DNA of 64,000 nucleotides from Streptomyces sp. MMG1533 (GTDB lineage Bacteria; Actinomycetota; Actinomycetes; Streptomycetales; Streptomycetaceae). Under the pieces are notes generated by a model. That model ran no database searches, had not been told where the DNA came from, and was given only the letters and a program-made list of their open reading frames with translations. The stretch is from contig NZ_LGDG01000260.1 of NCBI RefSeq assembly GCF_001279775.1, forward strand, positions 62,001 through 126,000, written 5' to 3'. Position numbers and translations under genes: made by a program. The number at the start of each line of letters is the position of its first letter. Position 1 is the first letter of the stretch. This document shows positions 27,455-37,753 of the stretch, in pieces.

Positions 27455-28909
27455 ATGTTTGGCATCTATCTCAAGCGCGAGCTGAGCCGGCGCAAGAAGG
27501 CGGCTCTGGTCATCGCGATGGGTCTGGCGCTCGGAATCGCGCTGGTCATCACCGTCAACTCGGTGTCGGCCGGCATGCAACAGGCGCAGGACAAGGTCCT
27601 GAAGTCGCTCTACGGCCTGGGCACCGACATGACGGTCACCAAGGCCCGCACGGCCCCCACCGACAACAGTTCGGGCAGACCGAACTTCGAGTTCGACGCG
27701 AAGTCGGACGACGACGAGGAGCAGAGCTCCGACCGGGTGATGACACAGGGAGGTCAGGCCCTGAAGTCCTCGCTCGTCGAAAAGGTCGCCGCGCAGAAGG
27801 GCGTGGCGAGCGCGGTCGGCGCGCTGACCCTGAATGTGACGAAGGTCAACGGCTCCTTCACACAGGGCCAGGCGCAGAACCAGGAGCAGGGGCAGACCCA
27901 GGGCGGCCCCGGCGGCGGCACCTCCGGCAGCACCGCCCAGCCCCAGGTCCAGGGCGGCGGCGCCTCCTTCGACGTGAACTCCTACTCGGTCGCCGGCGTC
28001 GACGTCGCCGACCAGACGCTCGGCCCGCTGGCCGGCTCGGAGATCACCTCGGGCAAGACGTTCACGGCCGCGCAGACCAACGCGAAGGTCGCGGTGCTCA
28101 GCAAGTCGTACGCCAAGGAGAACGAGTACAAGGTCGGCTCGACCTTCAAGATCTCCGGCACCAAGTACACCGTCATCGGCATCGCCACGCCCGACAGCAG
28201 CGACGCCGGCACCGATGTCTACCTGCCGCTGAAGCAGGCGCAGACGCTGGCCGACGCCAAGGACCAGGTCACCACGATCTACGTCAAGGCGACCGACTCG
28301 AAGCAGATCGAGACCGTCAAGTCGACGATCCAGAAGAACATCTCCGGTACGACCGTGACGACCTCCGCCGACCTCGCGGACACCGTCTCCGGCTCCCTGT
28401 CCACCGCCTCGAACCTGGCGACCAGCGTCGGCAAGTGGCTGTCGGTCGCCGTGCTCGTCGCCGCCTTCCTGGTGGCCGCGCTGCTGACCTCCTCGGCCGT
28501 GTCCCGGCGGGTGCGTGAGTTCGGCACGCTGAAGGCGCTGGGCTGGCCGAGCCGCCGGGTCACCCGGCAGGTCGTCGGCGAGTCCATCGTGAACGGCCTG
28601 CTCGGCGGTGCCCTCGGTATCGCGCTGGGCCTCGCGGCCGCCTACACGGTCACCGCGATCAGCCCGAAGCTGACCGCGCAGCTCGGCTCCACCGGCGGCG
28701 GTGGCATGGGCGGCGGCCCCGGCGGCGGTGGCCCGGGCCAGCAGGCGACCCAGAACACCATGGAGATCGCCCTGTCCGCCCCCGTCTCGCTGACCACCAT
28801 CGCGCTCGCGGTGGGTCTCGCGGTGGCCGGCGGTCTGATCGCCGGTGCGATGGGAGGCTGGCGCGCCTCCCGGATGCGGCCGGCCGACGCCCTGCGCAGC
28901 GTCTCCTAG
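27455..28909 (+). CDS. ABC transporter permease, MacB/FtsX type
   Basis: Permease of 484 residues with the type-VII ABC layout. A first transmembrane helix (AALVIAMGLALGIALVITVNSVS, ~residues 16-38) is followed by an extracytoplasmic MacB-like periplasmic core domain (~40-320), then three helices from ~325, ending in the typical GGWRASRMRPADALRSVS coupling tail. The external domain carries a Gln/Gly-rich insert (GQAQNQEQGQTQGGPGGG) and a Gly-rich loop (GGGGMGGGPGGGGPGQQ) between helices. It is co-transcribed with the ATPase gene 37 bp downstream. Such pairs export peptides or antibiotics, or signal envelope stress by mechanotransmission. Confidence 0.86.
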   Translation: MFGIYLKRELSRRKKAALVIAMGLALGIALVITVNSVSAGMQQAQDKVLKSLYGLGTDMTVTKARTAPTDNSSGRPNFEFDAKSDDDEEQSSDRVMTQGGQALKSSLVEKVAAQKGVASAVGALTLNVTKVNGSFTQGQAQNQEQGQTQGGPGGGTSGSTAQPQVQGGGASFDVNSYSVAGVDVADQTLGPLAGSEITSGKTFTAAQTNAKVAVLSKSYAKENEYKVGSTFKISGTKYTVIGIATPDSSDAGTDVYLPLKQAQTLADAKDQVTTIYVKATDSKQIETVKSTIQKNISGTTVTTSADLADTVSGSLSTASNLATSVGKWLSVAVLVAAFLVAALLTSSAVSRRVREFGTLKALGWPSRRVTRQVVGESIVNGLLGGALGIALGLAAAYTVTAISPKLTAQLGSTGGGGMGGGPGGGGPGQQATQNTMEIALSAPVSLTTIALAVGLAVAGGLIAGAMGGWRASRMRPADALRSVS

Positions 28910-28946
28910 GCCCTGACGTCACCCCCACTCACCTCACGGAGCACCC

Positions 28947-29633
28947 ATGTACAGACTCACCGGCGTCACCAAGCGCTACACGCGCGGCAAGGAGACGGTG
29001 GAGGCGCTTCGCGGCGTCGACCTCACCATCGAGGACGGCGACCAGCTCGTCATCCAGGGCCCCACCGGCGGCGGCAAGTCGACGCTGCTGCAGATGATCG
29101 GCGGTCTCGACCGCCCCTCCGAGGGCAGCGTCGAGCTGGACGGCGTCGACCTCGCCTCCATCAGCGAGGCCAAGCTGACCCGGCTGCGCGCCGAGAAGAT
29201 CGGCATCATCTTCCAGGCGTTCAACCTGATCCCTACGCTGACCGCACAGGAGAACGTCGAGACCGCCCTCGTCCCGCTCGGCGTGAAACCCGCCGAGCGG
29301 CGCGAGCGGGCGGCGGAGGCGCTCAGGTCGGTCGGCCTCGGCGAGCGTCTCGGCCATGTCCCGACCGAGCTGTCCGGCGGCCAGCAGCAGCGCGTCGCCA
29401 TCGCCCGCGCGCTGGTCAAGCAGCCGAAGGTGCTGCTCGCCGACGAGCCCACCGGCAACCTCGACGAGGGCACCCGCGACGACATCATGGCCCTGCTCGA
29501 AGGGCTGTGGCGCGAGCACGGGCTGACCTTCGTCCTGGTCACCCACGACTCGTCGATCGCCCGCCGGGCACCGCGCGTGGCCACCATCAAGGCCGGGCAG
29601 ATCAGCCTGACCGAACAGGCCGTGCGTCTCTGA
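28947..29633 (+). CDS. ABC transporter ATP-binding protein (MacB/LolD type)
   Basis: ATPase of 228 residues serving the upstream permease. Walker A is GPTGGGKST, where the usual S/A is Gly; the Q-loop is IFQAFNLIPTLTAQENV; the signature is LSGGQQQRVAIARAL; Walker B is VLLADEPTGNLD; the H-loop is VLVTHDSSIA. The motif NLIPTLTAQENVE is characteristic of the LolD/MacB exporters. Start ATG at 28947 after CACGGAGC. Confidence 0.9.
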   Translation: MYRLTGVTKRYTRGKETVEALRGVDLTIEDGDQLVIQGPTGGGKSTLLQMIGGLDRPSEGSVELDGVDLASISEAKLTRLRAEKIGIIFQAFNLIPTLTAQENVETALVPLGVKPAERRERAAEALRSVGLGERLGHVPTELSGGQQQRVAIARALVKQPKVLLADEPTGNLDEGTRDDIMALLEGLWREHGLTFVLVTHDSSIARRAPRVATIKAGQISLTEQAVRL

Positions 29634-29651
29634 TTCCCGCGCAGGGGCCGC

Positions 29652-30632
29652 TCACCGCCCGAGGATGTGGTCGACCTCGGCCATCTGCTCGGCGGTGAGC
29701 GGCCCCTTCTCGATCGCGCCCGCGTTCTGCTCGGCCTGCGCGACCGAACGGAAACCGGGGATGGGGACCGTGCGCGGGCTGCGCGCCCACAGCCAGGCGA
29801 GGGCGCCCTGGGCGGGCGTACGGCCGCCGCTGGTGAGGATGTCCTTCAGCACGTCGACGCGGGCGACCCAGTCGGGAGCGGCACCGGAGCCCTCCTCGAA
29901 CCCCTGCAGCCACTCCGGCGGCCGGCTCCGGATGTCCCCGGCCTCCAGCGCCCCGTGCCGCTTCCCGGTCAACAACCCCATGGCGAGCGGACTGCGGTTG
30001 ATGCTCGCGAGGTTCAGCTCCTCGCACAACGCGATCATTTGAGGCGCGTCCTGCAACACGTTGATCGCGTGCTGTACGGCGGCGCAGTGCTCCCCTTCCG
30101 CGAAGACGGCGGCGCGGGCCGGGTCGTCCGTGCTCCAGGCGTACGCCCGGATCAGCCCCTCGCGCACGAACTCCTCGCAGGTGTCGCGGAGTTCGGCCGC
30201 GCGCTCCGGGTCGGCGTCCGAGAGGTGCAGTTGGTAGAGGTCGATGTGGTCGGTGCCGAGGCGGGTGAGAGATGCCGTCAGGGCGCGGCGGGCGTAGGCC
30301 GGGGTGTCGTCGCCGCCCGTGAGGGTGCGGGTGGCCTCGTCGAACACGTTGCCCCACTTCGTGGCGACGACCACGTCGTCCCGGCGCTTGCCGAGCGCAC
30401 GGCCGAGGACGCGTTCGCTGTGTCCGGCTCCGTAGGTGTCCGCGGTGTCGAAGAAGGTGACGCCCAGATCGAGGGCGCGCCGGACCGCCCGTACGGACTC
30501 CTCGTCGTCTACCTTGCCCCAGCCGAGCGGCTGCCCGTCGGTGCCCTGCCACTCACCGCCGATCGCCCAGCAGCCGAAGCCGAGAGCGCTGACCTCTATG
30601 CCGGTGCGGCCCAGTGTCCGTGTGGTCTCCAT
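29652..30632 (-). CDS. Aldo/keto reductase
   Basis: NADPH-dependent reductase of 326 residues, TIM-barrel. Catalytic residues are visible as Asp and Tyr in GVTFFDTADTYGAGHSERVLG, Lys in VVVATKWGNVF and His in IDLYQLHLSD. The cofactor loop is IPGFRSVAQAEQNAGAI, as in the YajO/Tas-like AKR group. It is convergent with the ABC ATPase gene (18 bp apart). The physiological carbonyl substrate is unknown. Start ATG at 30632. Confidence 0.88.
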   Translation of the reverse strand: METTRTLGRTGIEVSALGFGCWAIGGEWQGTDGQPLGWGKVDDEESVRAVRRALDLGVTFFDTADTYGAGHSERVLGRALGKRRDDVVVATKWGNVFDEATRTLTGGDDTPAYARRALTASLTRLGTDHIDLYQLHLSDADPERAAELRDTCEEFVREGLIRAYAWSTDDPARAAVFAEGEHCAAVQHAINVLQDAPQMIALCEELNLASINRSPLAMGLLTGKRHGALEAGDIRSRPPEWLQGFEEGSGAAPDWVARVDVLKDILTSGGRTPAQGALAWLWARSPRTVPIPGFRSVAQAEQNAGAIEKGPLTAEQMAEVDHILGR

Positions 30633-30700
30633 GCCGGAGAACGCTAGGAGTTGGAGTGCACACGAAGGCAAGGGGTTTCCGCGGGCTGTCGTACGACGTT

Positions 30701-31027
30701 TCAGGCCTGCCCGGTCTCGAAGCGGGAGATCCTGCCGTCGTCCTCGACCGTGAAGCTCCACCGGGTGCGCATCTCGCCCCAGGAGTCGTTGCTGTAGCGG
30801 GCGAGGAGGGCTCGGCCGCCCTGGGACTCGTTGTCGACCTCCATGTGGCCGTGGGAGGTGAAGATCTCCCGGTCGATCCACTCGTCGAGGTCGCGGTCAA
30901 AACCGTCGTCCGCCATGGTCGCGCCGGGGGCGAGGAGCTTCAGGAAGGCCTCGCGGTCATGGGCGTTGACGGCGGTGACGAAGGCGCGGACGGCCGGGTC
31001 GCTCAGTTTGGCTGTCTGAATCGTCAT
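30701..31027 (-). CDS. NTF2-like (SnoaL-type) small protein
   Basis: Protein of 108 residues with the cone-shaped NTF2-like pattern: AFVTAVNAHDREAFLKLLAPGATMADDG at the start and a C-terminal strand pair (TRWSFTVEDDGRISRFETGQA). Members act as isomerases, cyclases, or ligand-binding proteins; no diagnostic catalytic residues can be named. The start at 31027 is chosen because MTIQTAKLSDPAVRAF begins the domain. It is divergent from the DoxX gene. Confidence 0.68.
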   Translation of the reverse strand: MTIQTAKLSDPAVRAFVTAVNAHDREAFLKLLAPGATMADDGFDRDLDEWIDREIFTSHGHMEVDNESQGGRALLARYSNDSWGEMRTRWSFTVEDDGRISRFETGQA

Positions 31028-31151
31028 GGCAGTCAGACTCACACCGCTGTCGGGGGCGCGCCACCCGAACGGCGCCGTGGGCGGGGCCGGTGAATGTGAG
31101 GGGTGCGACGGTGGACGTCTGTTCCTGTCACCTGTTCCGGGAGTAGTCATC

Positions 31152-31709
31152 GTGAGCTGTTACGACCGACGTGATCTGGGCCTTCTGCTGCTCCGGCTGG
31201 GCACCGGCGGTGTGCTGGCCGCGCACGGCACGCAGAAGCTGTTCGGGTGGTTCGGCGGGCACGGGCTGGCGGGCACCGGCCAGTTCTTCGAGTCCGTCGG
31301 GTACGCGCCCGGGAAGCCGAGCGCCGCGGCGGCGGGGCTGGCCGAGGCCGGCGGCGGCACGCTGCTGGCGCTGGGCCTGGCGACCCCGGCGGCCGGTGCG
31401 GCGGCGGCCGGCGCGATGTCGGGAGCGGCCGCGGTGCACACGCCGAACGGCTTCTTCAACCAGAGCGGCGGCTACGAGTACGCGGCGTCCCTGGGCCTGA
31501 CCGCTGCCGGTCTCGCCGTGGCCGGACCCGGCCGGCTCTCCCTGGACCACGCGCTCGGCCACGCGGTCGACCGGGGCTGGATGGTCCCGGCGGCGTTCGC
31601 GGCGACCGGGCTGGTGACGGCGCTGGTGGTGGGCGCTCGGGCCCGGCGGCTGCGGAAGACGGTGGAGGGCGAGCAAGAGGCGTTGTTCGAGGAGACGTTC
31701 GACGAGTAG
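31152..31709 (+). CDS. DoxX-family membrane protein
   Basis: Four-helix membrane protein of 185 residues. The DoxX signature is LLLLRLGTGGVLAAHGTQKLFGWFGGHGLAGTGQFFESVGY, followed by GLAEAGGGTLLALGLATPAAGAAAAGAMSGAA and the NGFFNQSGGYEYA loop. A charged cytoplasmic tail (RKTVEGEQEALFEETFDE) ends it. DoxX proteins are linked to thiosulfate oxidation or thiol redox homeostasis in other bacteria. GTG start at 31152 preceded by GGGAGT; the divergent NTF2-like gene shares the promoter region. Confidence 0.8.
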   Translation: MSCYDRRDLGLLLLRLGTGGVLAAHGTQKLFGWFGGHGLAGTGQFFESVGYAPGKPSAAAAGLAEAGGGTLLALGLATPAAGAAAAGAMSGAAAVHTPNGFFNQSGGYEYAASLGLTAAGLAVAGPGRLSLDHALGHAVDRGWMVPAAFAATGLVTALVVGARARRLRKTVEGEQEALFEETFDE

Positions 31710-31753
31710 CGGCACGGTGTCCCGCGGGCACGACCGCGTGACAGGCTGCCCGC

Positions 31754-31848
31754 ATGACTGATCAGGCCACCTCCCCCGAGACGACCGAGCCGACCGGGAC
31801 GACCGGGACGACCGGGACGACCGAGAAAATCGGGACGACCGGGACGAG
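31754..31848 (+). pseudogene. Possible 5' fragment of a plus-strand gene
   Basis: A short frame, MTDQATSPETTEPTGTTGTT and so on, looks like the start of a real gene, built partly of gggacgacc repeats. After about residue 31 it runs into DNA that is coding on the opposite strand (the sensor-kinase fragment). It appears to be a 5' stub left by a deletion or inversion. Confidence 0.3.
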
Positions 31849-32262
31849 CCGCTTCCGCACGGTTGCCAACTGGGCCTGGTACTGCGCCGACCCGTCGCCG
31901 GCGGAGGAGGAGTCCGCCTTGCGGAAACCGGCGAGGACGGCGTCCGTCTCGCGCCGCTGCGCCTCCAGGGCGGTACGGCTGCCGTCCGACGCCAGCAGGC
32001 GGACCGTCAGCTGCCGTTCCCTCTGGAACTCGGCGATCCCGGGCACCAGGGCGTAGGTGGTCTTTGCCGGCTGCCCCTCCTGGTCGGCCTTGTGCCACTG
32101 GTCGAACAGTACGGCCGAACCACTGGCCCACAGCAGGATCATCGCTGTCGCCGGAACCACCGCGAGGGCGATGAGCGACGCCCGGATACTGCGGCCGCGA
32201 CCGGCCCTCGGTGTGATCCCCACGGACTTGCCCCGGTGCCTGCTCACCCCGTCCACCGGCAT
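31849..32262 (-). pseudogene. N-terminal fragment of a nitrate/nitrite-sensing-type histidine kinase
   Basis: The minus strand encodes RSIRASLIALAVVPATAMIL, then the rest of a membrane helix (LWASGSAVLFDQWHKADQEG), then FQRERQLTVRLLASDGSRTALEAQRRETDAVLAGFRKA and AQYQAQLATVRKRL. This is the first helix and the start of the NIT sensor domain of Streptomyces-type orphan kinases. Normal proteins continue for more than 500 residues; here the similarity ends at about 31849 and the frame then runs through low-complexity sequence to a stop at 31762. It is therefore a truncated, inactive gene. Confidence 0.65.
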
Positions 32263-33040
32263 CCGGTGGCGCGGCAAGGGAGGAGAGCTGCGGTGAAGAA
32301 CTGGGGCACCGACGAATTCCTTTCGGGTGGCTCGTAACGCGTCGGAACAGAAGGCATGCAGGAACATGCCGATGGGGCTGAGGAGTTGGCGGAGCGCGGC
32401 AGAAACGCCGGAGAGAGACTGCGAGTTCACGGCGGGCCCCCGACCCCTCCGCATAGTTGGTTAGGTATAAAACCGAGCCATCCGACCGGGGTCAAGGGAT
32501 CCCGTAAGCGCACCCGTACACCCGCTTTAGGGCGATCAGTACACTACGCGCGTAGACAATCGGGTGATCCCGCATGCCGCCCACGAAGACGTTTTGGCTG
32601 ATTACACAGGGTGAAGCGGGGCGGGGAGCCCGCTCGGGCCGCCACCGGGAGACCCCGGACGGACGACAGGGCACGCCTCGGACACGGCCACTGATGTGAC
32701 CTAGATCACAATACGATGATGAAGTAAAGAGCCCGTAGGCGGTCCTTCACCGTTCTGCCATGCCCGCGAGTTTTCACCCCTGCGCGCGCCGACGGGCCAG
32801 TCGCTCAGACCCCGGATCTCACGCCCGCCCTGGTGAAGCACATCCACGGCGTGGATCCCCCGGATACGGGATTCGGATCGCGCGGAGGATGGCGACCGGG
32901 CGTCGGACGACCCATAGTCGTCCCTACCCGCACGCCGCTGTCCGGACCAGCCGCCGACGTGCGGCCGTCCCCAGCATGCCGTGCGCCGTAGGCGCCCGTG
33001 AAAGGCATGCCCGCTCCCGTCCACCGTCCCTGGAGTCGCC
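32263..33040. other. Gene-free interval with an AT-rich patch and a Crp-type site
   Basis: No convincing coding frame on either strand. An AT-rich patch, TTAGGTATAAAACCG (32461-32475), may hold the promoter of the lost kinase. The Crp-like dyad at 32695-32710 is annotated separately. The last 300 bp before the MFS gene show only GC-rich spacer. Confidence 0.5.
32695..32710. promoter_or_regulatory. Crp/GlxR-type operator
   Basis: TGTGACCTAGATCACA fits the actinobacterial Crp/GlxR consensus TGTGANNTANNTCACA at every fixed position and differs at one base from the ideal E. coli Crp dyad. It lies about 330 bp upstream of the MFS gene that precedes the aromatic-catabolism block, in otherwise gene-free DNA. 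Confidence 0.6.
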
Positions 33041-35518
<2,478 letters not shown>

Positions 35519-35545
35519 CGGGGGACCACCTAGCGAGCGAGGGCC

Positions 35546-35560
35546 ATCCATGTCATGGAT
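35546..35560. promoter_or_regulatory. Candidate LysR operator in the divergent promoter region
   Basis: ATCCATGTCATGGAT is a perfect 7-1-7 palindrome and contains the LysR signature T-N11-A (T at 35547, A at 35559). It lies 28 bp upstream of the LysR GTG and 80 bp upstream of the first catabolic gene. A weaker relative, ATCCACAGGAT, follows at 35568-35578. Confidence 0.6.
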
Positions 35561-35639
35561 TCGGCGCATCCACAGGATTGATTTCCGTGATTGGCCGATC
35601 GGGGTCAGAGTAGTCCGCAACCCAGCAGGAGGAAATCTG

Positions 35640-36623
35640 ATGGCAACGCTCGCGCAACCTGCCGGCCCGTTCGCGCTCGGCACGTTCTCGGCTCGGGACG
35701 GGAAGCCGTTCCCCGGCCTCCTGGCCGAGGGCCGGGTACTCGACCTGGGCAGGGCCCTGGACTGGGCACCGTCCGGGGTGCGTGACGTGGTGGAGCGGTG
35801 GGCGGACACCCTCCCCCGCCTGCGCGCCCTGGCAAACGACGACGCCCTCGACTGGCGGCCGCTGGAGGACCTGCGGGTGCACGCCCCGCTGGAGCCCCGC
35901 CAGATCTTCCAGTCCGGCGCCAACTACCGGCAGCACGTGATCGACCTGGAGGTGGCCCACCGCTCCCCCGACGACCCGCGCACCGTCGAGGAGGCACGCG
36001 CGGAGATCGCCGCGGTCATGGACCGCCGGGCCGCCGAGGACCTGCCGTACGTGTTCATCGGCCTGCCCAGCACGATCGCCGGACCGTACGACGACGTCGT
36101 ACTCCCCGCATGGGCCGAACAGCCGGACTGGGAGCTGGAGTTGGCGGCCGTCATCGCCAAGCCCGCATACCGCGTCTCCGTCGAGGAGGCCCTGGAGTAC
36201 GTCGCCGGGTACACGATCGCCAACGACCTCACCGACCGCGCCACCGTCTTCCGCCGGGACATGAAGGCCATCGGCACCGACTGGCTGCGCAGCAAGAACG
36301 CCCCCGGCTTCACCCCGCTCGGCCCCTGGATCGTCCCCGCCGAGTCCATCGCCGACCCGGATGATCTGCGGGTCACGCTGAAGCTGAACGGCGAGACGAT
36401 GCAGGACGAGTCCACCAAGGACATGCTCTTCGGCGTGGCACGGCTCGTGTCGTACATCTCCCGGACCGCCAGGCTCCTCCCCGGCGACCTGGTGCTGACC
36501 GGCAGCCCGGCCGGCAACGGCATCCACTGGGGACGCCTGCTGCGCGACGGCGACGTCATGGAAGGGTCCATCACCGGTCTCGGTGTGCAGCGCACCCGCT
36601 GTGCGGCGGAGACGTCGGCATGA
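35640..36623 (+). CDS. Fumarylacetoacetate hydrolase-fold protein (first copy)
   Basis: FAH-superfamily enzyme of 327 residues, acting as hydrolase, hydratase or decarboxylase on acyl-pyruvate or ring-cleavage products. The C-terminal FAH core starts at about residue 80: PRQIFQSGANYRQHVID, then WELELAAVIAKPAYRVS with the metal-binding E-x-E, YVAGYTIANDLTDRATVFR, and LLPGDLVLTGSPAGNGIHWGRLLRDGDVME. The metal ligands (two Glu and an Asp) are all present. Excellent Shine-Dalgarno GGAGGAAA. First gene of the operon; its stop overlaps the next start by 4 bp. Confidence 0.85.
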   Translation: MATLAQPAGPFALGTFSARDGKPFPGLLAEGRVLDLGRALDWAPSGVRDVVERWADTLPRLRALANDDALDWRPLEDLRVHAPLEPRQIFQSGANYRQHVIDLEVAHRSPDDPRTVEEARAEIAAVMDRRAAEDLPYVFIGLPSTIAGPYDDVVLPAWAEQPDWELELAAVIAKPAYRVSVEEALEYVAGYTIANDLTDRATVFRRDMKAIGTDWLRSKNAPGFTPLGPWIVPAESIADPDDLRVTLKLNGETMQDESTKDMLFGVARLVSYISRTARLLPGDLVLTGSPAGNGIHWGRLLRDGDVMEGSITGLGVQRTRCAAETSA

Positions 36624-37582
36624 GCCTCGACCGCCACGACCCGGAGGGCGCGATCGCCGAGGCCGCCAAGGCGTACTCCAACTGGGGGCGCTGGGGTGAG
36701 GACGACGTGCTCGGCACCCTGAACCTCCTCGACGAGGCCAAGCGACGCGAAGGCGCGGCGCTCGTGCGCCGGGGCGTCAGCTTCTCGCTCTCGCAGCGGT
36801 TCGACATGAACGGCCCGCAGAAGGGCTGGCGTCGGCGCACCAACCCGGTGCACACCATGCTCGACACCGGCACCGACGCGGCGCTGGGCAACCAGGGCTT
36901 CCCGCACGGCATCGGCGGCGCGGACGACGTGATCGCGATGCCGTTGCAGTGCTCCACGCAGTGGGACGGGCTCGGGCACATCTTCGACCACGGCAAGGCG
37001 TGGAACGGGCGGGCGGCCGAGAAGGTCGTCACCTCCGACGGCGACCTCGTCACCGGCATCGAGCACATGGCGCCGTACGTCGCGGGACGTGGCGTACTCC
37101 TCGATGTCGGCCAAGTCATCGGTGAGCAAGGGGAGTTGGCCGACGGCTTCGCGATCACCGAGGAGCACCTGACCGCCACCGCCCAGGCGCACGGGGTGTC
37201 CGTCGGCCGCGGCGACATCGTCCTCGTCCGCACCGGACACCTCGCCCGCGCCCGTCGGGACGGCTGGGGCGACTACGCGGGCGGACCCGCGCCCGGCCTG
37301 TCGTTCACCACCGCCAGCTGGCTGCACGGCACCGAGATCGCCGCGATCGCCACCGACACCTGGGGTTTCGAGGTGCGGCCGAACGAGTTCGAGCACGCCT
37401 TCCAGCCGCTGCACCAGGTCGTCATCCCCAACGTGGGCCTGCTGATCGGCGAGATGTGGGACCTCGACGCCCTCGCCGCGGACTGCGCCGCCGACGGCGT
37501 GTACGAGTTCTGGCTCACCGCCGCACCGCTGCCCATCACCGGAGCCGTCGGCTCCCCCGTGAACCCCATCGCCGTCAAGTAG
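36620..37582 (+). CDS. Cyclase-family (kynurenine formamidase-like) hydrolase
   Basis: Member of the putative cyclase family (PF04199), metal-dependent hydrolases that include kynurenine formamidase. Evidence is NWGRWGEDDVLGTLNLLDEAKR at the start, metal ligands His and Asp in STQWDGLGHIFDHGKAWNG (the HxGTHxDxPxH motif is modified here), GRGVLLDVGQVIG, RGDIVLVRTGHL, and the C-terminal HQVVIPNVGLLIGEMWDLDALA. 320 residues, normal for the long (plant/actinomycete) branch. ATGA overlap with the preceding FAH gene means translational coupling. The substrate is unknown. Confidence 0.8.
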   Translation: MSLDRHDPEGAIAEAAKAYSNWGRWGEDDVLGTLNLLDEAKRREGAALVRRGVSFSLSQRFDMNGPQKGWRRRTNPVHTMLDTGTDAALGNQGFPHGIGGADDVIAMPLQCSTQWDGLGHIFDHGKAWNGRAAEKVVTSDGDLVTGIEHMAPYVAGRGVLLDVGQVIGEQGELADGFAITEEHLTATAQAHGVSVGRGDIVLVRTGHLARARRDGWGDYAGGPAPGLSFTTASWLHGTEIAAIATDTWGFEVRPNEFEHAFQPLHQVVIPNVGLLIGEMWDLDALAADCAADGVYEFWLTAAPLPITGAVGSPVNPIAVK

Positions 37583-37606
37583 CCGCTCAGGCAGTCCTCC
37601 AAGCCG

Positions 37607-37644
37607 CCGGATGCGCCCTCCCCGGACAGTAACGGCGCATCCGG
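37607..37644 (+). terminator. Perfect 11-bp hairpin after the cyclase gene
   Basis: CCGGATGCGCC and GGCGCATCCGG pair around a 16-nt loop, 24 bp after the stop codon and 110 bp before the monooxygenase gene. No U-tract. It may partly terminate transcription or protect the 3' end of an upstream segment of the operon mRNA. Confidence 0.5.
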
Positions 37645-37753
37645 CCCGTGCCCCGTCCTCCACCCCGTCCCCACCCCTGGCCCGCGTTCCCAGCGGGCGA
37701 GCCGCACCCCCGCCGCCCGAAGCCGCGCGGCCCAATCTCAGGAGGTCCCCGAC

